NCBI RefSeq assembly: GCF_024198235.1
Contig: NZ_JAKCFB010000011.1
Coordinates: forward strand, 1 to 64,000
Length of the DNA: 64,000 nucleotides
Direction: 5' to 3'
Source: Myxococcus dinghuensis
Lineage (GTDB): Bacteria > Myxococcota > Myxococcia > Myxococcales > Myxococcaceae
Below, one piece after another: positions 10,481 through 21,298 of this stretch; the stretch's first letter is position 1; the number at the start of each line of letters is the position of its first letter. A model generated the notes under the pieces. That model worked only from the letters and a program-made list of their open reading frames with translations. It was not told the DNA's origin and made no database searches. The translations under genes were made by a program, and so were the position numbers.

Positions 10481-11452
10481 ACACGCCCCTCCTCGAGGCC
10501 CGCCGCCTCACGCGAAGCTTCCCCGTGGGAGGCCTGCTGTCGCGCGAGCGGCGCACCGTGCTCCGCGACGTGTCCTTCACCCTGGAGCGGGGCGAGACGG
10601 TCGCGCTCGTCGGGGAGTCCGGCAGCGGCAAGAGCACGCTGGCCCGGCTGCTGGCGAGGTTGGACACGCCGGACGCGGGTGACCTCCGCCTGGGCGGAGA
10701 GGACGTGCTGGCCCGCAGCGGGCGCGCGGCCTCGCTGGCGTACCGGGGGCGGGTGCAGATGGTCTTCCAGGACCCGTTCGCCTCGCTCAACCCCGTGCAC
10801 ACGGTGGCCTACCACCTGGAGCGCTCGCTGCTGCGCCACCGTCGGGCCTCGGGCGCGGACCTCACGCCCCGGGTGCATGCGCTGCTGGAGTCGGTGGGGC
10901 TGACGCCCGCGGAGCAGCTGGCGCGGAGGTTCCCCCACGAGCTGTCCGGCGGGCAGCGTCAGCGCGTGGCGGTGGCCCGGGCGCTGGCGGTGGAGCCGGA
11001 GGTCATCATCGCGGACGAGCCCACCTCCATGCTGGACGTGTCCACGCGGCGCGGGGTGCTCCAGTTGCTCAAGGGCCTGACGCGCGAGCGGGGCATCGGC
11101 ATCCTCTTCATCACCCACGACCTGGCGAGCGCGCACCACCTCGCCGACCGCGTGCTCGTGCTCTACGCGGGCAGCGTGGTGGAGACGGGCCCCACGCGCG
11201 AGGTGCTGCGCACGCCACGTCACCCCTACACGCGGCTGTTGCTGTCGGCCGTGCCGGACGGCGCGGACTTCCTGCGCACGCCCCTGCCCGCGCGCACGCC
11301 GGCGGGGCCCGCGCCCCCCCTGGGGTGTGCCTTCGCGCCCCGCTGTCCCCACGCCGACGTGCGCTGCCACGACGCGGCGCCCCCCCTTCACCTTCCCGCG
11401 GCGGAGCACCTCGTCCGCTGCCACCTCGAGTCCTCGAAAGGAGTCGCTGACG

Positions 11453-11472
<20 letters not shown>
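10477..11472 (+). CDS. ABC transporter ATPase, DppF type
   Basis: 331 residues, ATG overlapping the fusion gene's stop. Walker A GESGSGKST at residues 46-54, Q-loop MVFQDPFASLNPV, signature LSGGQRQRVAVARAL, Walker B EVIIADEPTSMLDVS and H-loop ITHDL. The C-terminal oligopeptide-transporter extension with the Cys cluster (GCAFAPRCPHADVRC) is present; in relatives it can bind an Fe-S cluster. It pairs with the ATPase half of the preceding fusion protein. Its end overlaps the GH1 gene by 20 bases. Confidence 0.92.
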
Positions 11473-12819
<1,347 letters not shown>

Positions 12820-12823
<4 letters not shown>

Positions 12824-15800
12824 GACTGCCCTTCCTCACCCCCCTCCTCGTGGTCGCGCTGCACCAGACACCCGCCCTCGCCGGGCAGGCGGCCGCGCCC
12901 ACCACGCCCACGGCCCAGCCCGCCGGGGGCCAACCGCAGGTGGCGCCGGTGGAGTCCACCCAGGCGCCCGCCGCGCCGCCCACGGGCGCCGCGCCCCCCA
13001 CGGCGACGCCCGCCAGCGTCACGCCTCCGGAGCCCACGCCCGCGACCTCCGCGCACCAGCCGCTCACGCTCCCGACGGTGGACGTGCAGGCCGGCACGGA
13101 GAAGGCGCTGGTGGCGCGCATCGTCCATGACGACTCGGGCTTCAAGCTCCAGGTGGACGGGCGCGACTTCCTGCTGCGCGGCATGAACTGGGGCTATACG
13201 CCCATCGGCGAGAACTACCGGTACTCGCTGTGGAACCAGCCCGACGACTTCGTGCGCGCGGTGCTCAACCGGGAGATGACGCTGCTGCGCGACATGGGCG
13301 TCAACTCCATCCGCCAGTTCGACGACATCCCGCCGCGCTGGGTGGAGTACATCTACACGAACTACGGGGTCACCACGGTGGTGAACCCGCTGATGGGCCG
13401 CTACGGCGCGACCGTCAACGGCGCGTTCATCCCCAACATCGACTACGCCAACCCCGCGCACCGCAAGGCGCTGCTGGACGAGCTGGCGAAGAAGGTGGAG
13501 ACGTACCGGGGCGTGCCGGGCGTGGTGCTGTGGCTGCTCGGCAACGAGAACAACTACGGCCTGCACTGGACGTCGTTCGAAATCGAGGCGCTCCCGGGGC
13601 CCGGGCAGGAGGACGCCGCGCGCGCGGTGAACCTCTACACGCTGATGAACGAGGCGGCGCGGACCATCAAGGCCCGTGACGCGAAGCACCCGGTGGCCCT
13701 GGCCAACGGCGACCTCCAGTACATCGACCTCATCGCGAAGTACGGGCAGGACATCGACATCCTCGGCGCCAACGTCTACCGCGGCCCCAGCGTGCGCGAC
13801 CTGTTCGAGGAGGTGCTGCGCAAGACGGGCAAGCCGGTGCTGTTCTCGGAGTTCGGCGCGGACGCGTTCAACGCCAAGGAGGGGCGCGAGGACCACCTGG
13901 CGCAGGCGGAGTACCTGCGCCAGCAGTGGGAGGAGATCTACACCCAGACGTACGGCCAGGGCCGCGCGGCGAACTCGCTCGGGGGCTTCACGTTCCAGTG
14001 GGTGGACGGCTGGTGGAAGATGGGCCAGGAGGCCAACCTCTCCATCCACGACACGACGGCCTCGTGGCCCAACGGCGGCTACGCGGCGGACTTCGTGCCG
14101 GGCCAGAACAACATGAACGAGGAGTGGTTCGGCATCTGCGCCCTGGGGCAGCCGGACGACGCGGGCATCTCCCGCATCCAGCCGCGCACGGCCTACTACG
14201 TGCTCCAGGCCGCCTTCCGGCTGGACCCGTACGCGCCGGACACGGACCTGGACCGCATCCACGCGCACTTCTCCGCGCTGCGACCGTCGGAGCTGGCGAA
14301 GGGGTACGAGTCCTCCATCGCGCTGGCGAAGGCGGATGAGCTGAGCGCGGTGCGCGTCTCCAACCTGCGGCTGGTGCTCGACAGCAGCCTGTCGCGCGGC
14401 AGCATCGCGACGACGCGGCCCAACCTGACGGCGTCCGACCACACGGAGTCCATCTTCTTCGACCTGGCGCTCCAGCCGGCCACGGGGGTGTACGGGCGGG
14501 CGTCCTTCAACGTGGTGGGCAACGTCGCCACCAACCGCCTCAACAACCTCTTCTACGAGAACCGGGGCAACACGCCCGCGCCCACCACGCCCACGCCGGG
14601 CGCGGCGCCCACGCCGGGCGTCGGCGGCGCGCAGGTGACGGGGTTCGACCGCTTCGCGCTCTACCAGGCGGAGTTCAAGCTGGACCGCGCGGACTTCGCG
14701 CTCGACGGCTTCTACCGCGTGGGCCACTACCACTGGGGCGAGGAGGGCGACTTCTTCGGCCTGTATCGCGAGGCCAACTACGGGCCGAACGTCGACATCT
14801 ACCACGGCAACGCGCCGTTCGGCGTCGTGCTCAGCGGCAAGCGCTCGTTCGAGGGGCTGAAGATCGCCGTCGGCCCGGAGCTGTACTGGGGCGCCAACCC
14901 GTCCATCGTGGCCAAGTACCGGCACGGCTTCGGGGACATGGCGGTGACGCTGGTGCACCAGGAGGACATCGCCCGGGGCGGCACGCAGACGACGGCCTCC
15001 GTCATCCGCGAGCGCGTGGCGCGCCGCACGGCGCTCACCTGGGAGTGGAACAAGGGGCCGCTCCAGCTCGACGTGGGCGGCATCCTCGCGGCGCCGCAGC
15101 GCATCGGCGAGGAGTTCACCTGGACGCGCGACACGTCCGGCCCCGGCTACATGGGCACGGGCCAGGAGGTGCTGCGGGACAAGGTCCAGTTCCTCGACAC
15201 GCTCGGCGCGAAGGCGCGGGCCACGTATGACCTGGGCGGGGGCGTGCGGCTGTTCGCGCAGGGCTCCTTCCGTGGCCTCGTGGCGGACGGCGGTCCGGAG
15301 CCGAGCATCGTGCTGACGGGCTGGAGCCTGCGGGAGAGCGGGCGCGGAAACCACTTCGGCGCGCAGGCGGGCGCGGCGTTCCAGCTGGGAACCCTCGAGG
15401 TGGCGCCGAACCTCCTGTACCAGAAGCCGCTCATCGGCCCGAACCCGAACATCCCCGACCGGTTCGACCGGGAGACGGGCACGTACTACCCGGCCATCCG
15501 CGCGCGCAACGTGCTGGCGGATGCGTTCACGGTGCTCGACAACCGCGAGACGCTGGGCGCGGAGCTGCTCATCACGTTCGACCCGACGCCGGGCACGTGG
15601 TTCTGGCAGTGGGACCGGGAGATGCGCGAGGACGCGTTCTTCGCGGCGGGGCTGGACATCGTCTACCGGCGGCAGCCCACGTCGCGTGACGCGACCATCG
15701 CCATCCTCGCGGACGGCAGCGCGGTGGCCTTCGCGGGGGCGCCGCCGGCGCGGGACGAGTGGGAGGCGACGCTGCGCGCGGTGCTCAACCCCACGCAGCG

Positions 15801-16176
15801 GCTGAAGCTGTACGGCACGGCGTTCGTGGGCAGCAGCCTGTCCGCGGGCGAGGACGCGCGGCAGATCCACCGCTTCGGCCTGGACGCGTCGGCGCTGTAC
15901 GACACGCTGTTGTTGTCCGCGCAGTTCCGGGTGAAGGACTGGGGCCCGTATGACTATCACCGGGTCTTCAACCTCACGTACCCGCTCCAGGTGGGGGGAG
16001 ACCTGTCCTACGGGCTCAAGAAGCCGGTGCTCGGGACGGTGTCCACGCGCTTCGGTCTGCGAGGGCTGGTGCGCATGCTCGACGGGTATTCGGAGGGCAT
16101 GAGCGAGACGGCCATCGCGGAGGGACTCGAGGGTCGCGAATACGAGGTGGGGGCCTATGCAATCCTGTCGCTCTGA
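12820..16176 (+). CDS. Clan GH-A glycosidase fused to a predicted outer-membrane beta-barrel
   Basis: 1118 residues; ATG overlaps the GH1 stop. Signal peptide to ~residue 22, then a Pro/Ala/Thr linker (~23-90). Residues ~100-500 form a TIM-barrel glycosidase with the GH2/GH5-like pattern: RGMNWGYTP, LRDMGVNSIRQ, acid/base Glu243 in LLGNENNYG, and nucleophile Glu344 in PVLFSEFGADAF, ~100 residues apart as expected; then FTFQWVDGWWK. Residues ~560-1118 hold no known catalytic domain but show alternating amphipathic strands rich in Tyr/Trp/Phe, Gly and Asn turns, with a second Pro/Thr linker at ~588-605. This is best read as a large outer-membrane barrel, so the enzyme would be displayed on the surface. 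Substrate is inferred from the operon. Confidence 0.8.
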
Positions 16177-16186
16177 GGGAGGACGT

Positions 16187-16741
16187 ATGAGGACGTGTCT
16201 CCTGCTCGTCGCGGCGCTGGCCCTGTCCGGCTGCTACGACCGCGCGAGCTACGAATATGGCGAGTCGCTGGAGGACCTGACGCTGGCGGTCTACGACCCG
16301 ACCGTGGGCGTCTACCCGAGCACGCTCGTGCTGGAGGACCCGAACAATCCGTTCGCGGACTCCATGCCGGGCGAGCTGACGAAGTGGGACATCCAGACCC
16401 ACGCGGGGCCCGTGGCCGCGTTCTACGCGTGGGCGACGGTGCTCGCGCGGGGAGCGTATGGCGAGGCGCAGTACTACACGGCGCTCAACCTGGTCCGCGT
16501 GTACCAGAACGGGCTCGCGGCGCAGGAGGACCTGCCGGTGGTGCGGGAGATGGCCATCCGTGGCTACCAGGCCATGCTCGACAACTTCCCGGACGCGTGG
16601 GCGTACGACGCGTCGGGGCAGCCCGCGTACGACCTGGCGACGCCGGCCTACAAGGCCATCGTGGAGCTGGGCGGGACGGTCTCGGGAGGCTGGGTGCTGG
16701 TGCGGACCTCGAGCGGTACGGACAAGGCGGTGAGGCCATGA
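16187..16741 (+). CDS. Small helical lipoprotein of the glucan operon
   Basis: 184 residues, ATG behind GGGAGGA ten bases after the fusion glycosidase stop. Lipobox Leu-Ser-Gly-Cys at residue ~20. The mature part is mainly helical (PVAAFYAWATVLARGAYGEAQYYTALNLVRVYQ; VVREMAIRGYQAML in pieces) with aromatic residues. It matches no family I know. The tight spacing behind the barrel fusion and the ATGA overlap with the next lipoprotein suggest a partner or surface cofactor of the barrel protein, loosely analogous to a SusD-like helper, but no SusD motif is visible. Confidence 0.7.
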   Translation: MRTCLLLVAALALSGCYDRASYEYGESLEDLTLAVYDPTVGVYPSTLVLEDPNNPFADSMPGELTKWDIQTHAGPVAAFYAWATVLARGAYGEAQYYTALNLVRVYQNGLAAQEDLPVVREMAIRGYQAMLDNFPDAWAYDASGQPAYDLATPAYKAIVELGGTVSGGWVLVRTSSGTDKAVRP

Positions 16742-17385
16742 AGCGGACCGTGTGCATGCTGCTGCTGGCGGTGGCGTCGTGCCGCCCCGACCCGGGTGAC
16801 TCCGACTACGAGAACCACCAGCCGACCGACCCGGACGGACCGGGACCGGGAGGAGAGGAGGAGATCCTCCCGGGGCCCTTCCCCTATCAGGCCGGACAGC
16901 GGCGCCTGGCGGTGGGCTTCTACGAGGGCGGCAAGTCCGAGGAGATCATCGTCAACGACGTGGACACGCACATCTACCTGTACGAGGGCACGGCCAACAT
17001 CGAGTCGTCCACGACACGCATCGAGGGCAAGGTGGCTGACCGCGTCGTCCACACGGGCAAGACGTGGCTGGGCTTCGGCATCCACTGGGACACGCCCCAC
17101 AACCTCGACGCGTGGAAGACGCTCCACGTCAGCCTCAACTCGGCGGACCCGGGGTTCTCCTCGGTGAAGATCGGCATGAGCGACACCAAGGGCATCCAGG
17201 TCGACGTGGGGAAGTACGGCTACGTCAACGACGGCCAGTGGCACCACGTGGCCATCCCCGTGTCGGATTTCACGGCGGCGGGCGTGAAGCTCAACGCCAT
17301 CCAGGCCCCGTTCGTCTTCATCGCGGGCCAGGGCGCCGCGGGGAACTCGCTGCTGCTCGACAACCTGTACTTCACGGTGGACTGA
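16738..17385 (+). CDS. Lipoprotein with carbohydrate-binding-like jelly roll
   Basis: 215 residues, ATG overlapping the previous stop. Signal peptide with Val-Ala-Ser-Cys lipobox, short Asp/Pro/Gly linker (DPDGPGPGGEEE), then a ~170-residue beta domain: VGFYEGGKSEEIIVND, FGIHWDTPHNLDAWKTLHVSLN, GQWHHVAIPVSDF and LLLDNLYF. The pattern (galactose-binding-like fold ending with a conserved LDNLYF) is that of modules that bind polysaccharide, and the domain resembles the one in the lipoprotein at 3198. It is likely a surface glucan-binding protein closing the operon. Exact ligand unknown. Confidence 0.72.
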   Translation: MKRTVCMLLLAVASCRPDPGDSDYENHQPTDPDGPGPGGEEEILPGPFPYQAGQRRLAVGFYEGGKSEEIIVNDVDTHIYLYEGTANIESSTTRIEGKVADRVVHTGKTWLGFGIHWDTPHNLDAWKTLHVSLNSADPGFSSVKIGMSDTKGIQVDVGKYGYVNDGQWHHVAIPVSDFTAAGVKLNAIQAPFVFIAGQGAAGNSLLLDNLYFTVD

Positions 17386-17422
17386 CGACGTCGGGCCGGG
17401 TGACGCGGCGGCGGATGGAGAT

Positions 17423-17454
17423 GAGCCCGGAACTCCCACTGGAGCGCCGGGCTC
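17423..17454 (+). terminator. Hairpin after the glucan operon
   Basis: Outer arms GAGCCCGG and CCGGGCTC (8 pairs) enclose an inner stem CTCC/GGAG with loop CACT, 37 bases after the last operon stop. It is a strong candidate for the operon terminator, although no T-run follows. Confidence 0.55.
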
Positions 17455-17543
17455 TCTCCAACGTGTCGCACGTCGCTACCGGCTCCAACCCACCCCGCCG
17501 ACATCGCGGCACTCAGCCCTGACGCGGCGCCCTTTCGGACAGG

Positions 17544-17807
17544 TCAACACTCGGAGACGTACTGACGGTAGGCAGACGTCTGCCCCCAGCTCTCCCACCA
17601 GCCACAGTGGCAGCCCCGGCCGCCAATCTGCTCCGAGAAGGTCGCGTCCCGGAAGTACATGATCAACGAATCCGGGCTGCCCGAGCAGTCAGGAATCGCC
17701 GCCTCTTGCGAGGACAGGTCCTGGACCTCCTCCTGCTCCACCGGTGCACCGCATCCCACGGCCATACAGGCCATCGCTGCCAGACCACTCACGATGATTG
17801 CTCGCAT
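17544..17807 (-). CDS. Small Cys-containing lipoprotein (DUF6289-like)
   Basis: 87 residues with GGAGG before the ATG. Signal peptide with Ala-Val-Gly-Cys lipobox. The mature peptide of ~68 residues holds an acidic part, then four Cys (two in a GCHCGWW motif), aromatic residues and a Ser-Glu-Cys end. This layout resembles DUF6289-type small secreted proteins common in myxobacteria and actinomycetes, some near natural-product or peptide genes. Function unknown. It is divergent from the beta-helix lipoprotein gene. Confidence 0.65.
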   Translation of the reverse strand: MRAIIVSGLAAMACMAVGCGAPVEQEEVQDLSSQEAAIPDCSGSPDSLIMYFRDATFSEQIGGRGCHCGWWESWGQTSAYRQYVSEC

Positions 17808-17948
17808 GCATCCTCCGTCGGGGTTGCGGCCGGAATCCTATTCGGAGTCCGCTTCTCCAGAAATACGGCAGAGACCCGCGAACGGGTCCGAGGGATGACG
17901 CGGCGCCTCCTCCCACCCGTGGAACCAGAGTGGGTCTACACTGCACCC

Positions 17949-19070
17949 ATGCACCTGGAGAGACACCGTCGGTGGTCCGCGCTCGTGGTCCTGGGAATCA
18001 CCCTGGCCGGCGCGGCGGGCTGTTCGGATGAGGAGAAGGGGGTGGATGTCCCCAACCCGCTGACGAACCCCCAGGACGGTCCGCCCGCGGGGAACCCCAA
18101 CGCGGAGGCCACCTGCGCCGTCCCCGCCGAGGCCGGGCTCGCGGACGTCTCCCGCCCCACCTCGGTCGTCGGCACCGGGACTCCGGCGAGCTGCACCTCC
18201 GACGCCGTCATCCAGGCGGTGGCCAAGGGCGGCATCATCACCTTCGACTGTGGCCCCGAGCCGGTCACCATCACCCTCGAGCGCACCGCGAAGATCTTCA
18301 ACGACACGGGGCCGGAGATCGTCATCGACGGCAAGGGCCTGGTCACCCTCAGCAGCGCGGGGAAGCACCGCATCCTCTACATGAACACGTGCGACCAGGC
18401 CCAGGTGTGGACCACGTCGCACTGCCAGGACCAGGACCATCCTCGCCTGACGCTCCAGAACCTGACGTTCGTGGACGCCAACTCCAAACCGGAGACGGAG
18501 TTCGACGGTGGCGGCGCGGTCTGGGTGCGCGGAGGGCGCCTCAAGGTCATCAACTCGCGCTTCTTCAACAACGTCTGCGCCGACACCGGACCGGACGTGG
18601 GCGGCGGCGCGCTGCGCGTGTTCAGCCAGTACAAGAACCTGCCCGTCCACGTGGTGAACACCACCTTCGGAGGGAAGTCCGGATACGGAGGCGTCTGCTC
18701 CAACGGTGGCGGCATCAGCAGCATCGGCGTGTCGTGGAACATCCTCAACAGCCTGTTCTCCCACAACCGGGCCATCGGCAACGGCGCGAACCCCGCCCAG
18801 CCCGGCACGCCGGGCGGAGGCAGCGGCGGCGCCATCTACAACGACGGAAACACGATGACGCTGTCCCTGTGCGGCACCCGCATCGAGGACAACGAGGTCA
18901 ACGCCCACGGCAGCGCCATCTTCTTCGTGAGCAACGACCACTCGGGCAACATCCGCATCGACCGCTCCGTCATCCGCAACAACAAGGGCGGCTCCTGGTA
19001 CCCGACGTACCCGCAAATCTCCAACCACGACGACACGCCCATCCAGGTCACCCAGTCCACGTTCGAGTGA
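17949..19070 (+). CDS. Right-handed beta-helix lipoprotein
   Basis: 373 residues. Signal peptide with lipobox Ala-Gly-Ala-Ala-Gly-Cys. From ~residue 75 the chain looks like a parallel beta-helix: KGGIITFDCGPEPVTI, then repeated short strands with Asn/Gly turns (LTLQNLTFVDAN, LKVINSRFFNN, VHVVNTTFGG, WNILNSLFSHN, IEDNEVNAHGSAIFF, IDRSVIRNN). This fold is shared by pectate lyases, chlamydial-type Pmp proteins and surface adhesins. No lyase active-site residues stand out, so either polysaccharide binding/cleavage or adhesion is possible. Standalone gene with a strong hairpin after it. Confidence 0.78.
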   Translation: MHLERHRRWSALVVLGITLAGAAGCSDEEKGVDVPNPLTNPQDGPPAGNPNAEATCAVPAEAGLADVSRPTSVVGTGTPASCTSDAVIQAVAKGGIITFDCGPEPVTITLERTAKIFNDTGPEIVIDGKGLVTLSSAGKHRILYMNTCDQAQVWTTSHCQDQDHPRLTLQNLTFVDANSKPETEFDGGGAVWVRGGRLKVINSRFFNNVCADTGPDVGGGALRVFSQYKNLPVHVVNTTFGGKSGYGGVCSNGGGISSIGVSWNILNSLFSHNRAIGNGANPAQPGTPGGGSGGAIYNDGNTMTLSLCGTRIEDNEVNAHGSAIFFVSNDHSGNIRIDRSVIRNNKGGSWYPTYPQISNHDDTPIQVTQSTFE

Positions 19071-19105
19071 CCGTCAGTCCCAGGTTGGAGCACCGAGCCC
19101 TGGGG

Positions 19106-19134
19106 CTGGTGTTGCCGACTATCGGCAACGCCAG
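19106..19134. terminator. Strong hairpin between convergent genes
   Basis: Arms CTGGTGTTGCCG and CGGCAACGCCAG pair over 12 positions (one G-T pair) with loop ACTAT. It lies between the beta-helix gene and the opposite-strand immunity gene, so it probably terminates both directions. Confidence 0.65.
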
Positions 19135-19161
19135 GGCGAGTTCACAGGGGGGGAAGAGGAG

Positions 19162-19734
19162 TCAGACTTCCTCGAATCGACCGCCGAAGATGCCGTTCGC
19201 CTCCAAGCCATCTTTGAGCTCCTCATCCACCACGAAGTAGAGGTGGTACCCCCAGAGGCGGAATACGCGAGCATTCCCGATCTTCGACTTGTCGATCCGC
19301 AGTCCCATCACGGAGCGATAAGTCCCCGCCTTCTCCGGCATCACATCGTCCTCGGTGAAGTACTGCACCTCCCTGCATGCAGCGTCATCGATACAACGAA
19401 TCTCGCGCTGGACATTCAGGAGGAAGAAGGGCTTCGACTGTCCTTCGACATCCACGGGGAAGAGCTGCACATCCTCACGCGCCATCTCCCTGAACACAGA
19501 CGCAACTCGCTCACTGACAATGGGCGTCAGGCCAATCCCGGCGAACTCGATATCCAAAGGCTCTCCGGGCCGATAGATGGGAATGCGGAGTCGCTCGTGC
19601 AGTTCGACCGGCTTTCCGTCACTGAAGCACCAGATGTCGTCTATCTCCTGGCCCTGTGCGTCCGTCGGGTCGCCCAGATGCCAACGTCCCTTGACGTACT
19701 GATCCGCGCTCAGCTCGAAGAATCGTCGTTCCAC
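19162..19734 (-). CDS. Imm11-family immunity protein
   Basis: 190 residues, GTG start three bases after the toxin stop. No signal peptide. The sequence (ELSADQYVKGRWHLGD, GEPLDIEFAGIGLTPIVSERVA, NARVFRLWGYHLYFVVDEELKD) fits the Imm11/DUF1629 group that accompanies AHH-type nuclease toxins in myxobacteria. It would bind and block the AHH nuclease in the cytoplasm. Codon use is visibly less GC-biased than in neighbouring genes, as is common for toxin-immunity cassettes moved between strains. It remains intact although the toxin is frameshifted. Confidence 0.78.
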   Translation of the reverse strand: MERRFFELSADQYVKGRWHLGDPTDAQGQEIDDIWCFSDGKPVELHERLRIPIYRPGEPLDIEFAGIGLTPIVSERVASVFREMAREDVQLFPVDVEGQSKPFFLLNVQREIRCIDDAACREVQYFTEDDVMPEKAGTYRSVMGLRIDKSKIGNARVFRLWGYHLYFVVDEELKDGLEANGIFGGRFEEV

Positions 19735-19737
19735 GAC

Positions 19738-21061
19738 CTATTTCCCGGTACGGCCCATGACGAGTTGACGCAACTTCGACCCCTCCTCTACGAGATCGCG
19801 CGCAATCTTGGCAAGCTCCGAGACCAGGGAGTCCCTGCACTGAGCCTGGCCCCTGCATCGCGCCATTGCCAGTTGGAGCCGACGAAACACCTCGTCGTGA
19901 TACGCCTGCGGGTGCGGCCCTTCGTGCCCTTTCAAACGGATGAGATTGGCGGGGTCGCTCAGCTTCATCCCCGCCTTGGCGAAGAGCCATTCGAAGCGTG
20001 GGGTCCACGGCCCACCATTCGCGTCGGAGACCATGTTCTTGTCCGTGCAGATGTGATGCACGTTGCCCTCGGGATCGCCCTGGATGCCGCCCATGGCGCC
20101 CGCCATGCCCCCCCGCAACCTCTCCTGCGCCCATCACGCTCGTGGCGACCGCCGTCGGCGCCAGAACCACGTTCAACACACCCGCCGAGGAGAGGGAGAT
20201 CGCCCGAACCTCTCCGGCCAGAGCCCCCGCGAGCTGAAAACCTCCTTCCAGCGGTGCTCGACTCGCAGCCTGGGCGAATCCCGGCAGCCTCGGCCCCTGC
20301 GCCGCCATGGCGCCCTTTCCACCTAGAGCCGAGAGCGCGACGACCACCAGGACGCGAGCACCGTTGTCTCCCAACACCTTTCCGAAGCGGTGCCCTGCTC
20401 GCATCAACTCCTCGATGCTCACCGCATCTCGAGATTCGTCCATGAGCCGCAGGAACCCACGTCCGAGACTCCAGACTGGACCTGTCCCAAGGTACGCAAT
20501 CAGGGACGCCGTCAACGCGACCGCGACCAACTTCGTCACGGGCTCAGGAGCGACCAGCATCACGAGCGCCGTCCCAATCATCGTCGTCACCAGCGCCCGG
20601 AGGGCAGCGGCATTCACCATGCCCTGAATCGCCTCCTCGACCCCTTCCCACACCGTGTCGAGGGCGAAATAGAGCGCCATCATGCGTCGCTCCATGAGCC
20701 CGAACGTCATGCCACCGGCAAGCATGTTCAGGCAGCCGAGAACCTCTCCCTGACGCTGGCAGATCCGTTCGTATGCCGCCGGAACGGGCCTCCCCTGCGC
20801 CCCATCGACGATTCCTCCATGGGACGCGAGCAGGGTACGCCGGTCATCCCGCTCGGCCTCACTGAAGGCCACGTCGAGTTGCATGTCGAGTACGAGCTGT
20901 ACGACCGCACGCTTGAACGCGTCTTCGCCAATCTCGACAGGGTCCGACTCAACAGGCGTATACGGAATGGATGCGCCTCGGCCCGTATCGAGATGGACGA
21001 TACGAGTCGACGCGCATCCGCTCGCAAGCAGCAACAGCGCAAGAACCCCTGATGCTCTCAT
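19738..21061 (-). pseudogene. Frameshifted lipoprotein toxin with AHH nuclease domain (SitA-like)
   Basis: Frame 1 starts at 21061 (MRASGVLALLLLASGC, lipobox Ala-Ser-Gly-Cys) and reads ~315 residues through STRIVHLDTGRG, two hydrophobic stretches and GHRFGKVLGDNGARVLVVVALSALGG. It leaves frame in a run of seven G (20108-20114 on the + strand as C). Removing one G joins it exactly to the AHH domain (VHHICTDKN, FEWLFAKAGMKL, NLIRLKGHEGPHPQAYHDEVFRRL), giving 440 residues ending three bases before the immunity gene. Lipoprotein N-terminus plus variable nuclease C-terminus plus immunity is the layout of SitA toxins passed by outer-membrane exchange. It could be a true mutation, phase variation or an assembly error. 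Confidence 0.75.
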
Positions 21062-21298
21062 GTGCCCCCCACTTCGCCCACCAACACCTCGGCAAGCGAG
21101 GCGCGGAATAACATCCGGCCACATCGACCTCCAAGTTCACCCACTTGCCATGGACGTCCAAGGTTGAATAATCCACAATGGCCGAAGGCACCCGCCACGG
21201 AGACACCTGGGCTTCCGAGCGGGGTCCATCAGTCCCTGGCACCCCCAACCATCGGACTGGACCCGCCAATGGCGACGCTCCAGAATCCCTGCGCCCCT

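Noticed and set aside
19619-20107. The reading frame that continues past the G7 run of the toxin gene to 19619
   Set aside because: After the run it turns into Arg/Gly/Ser-rich nonsense, while the alternative frame carries the AHH nuclease; it is the frameshifted tail and not a domain.
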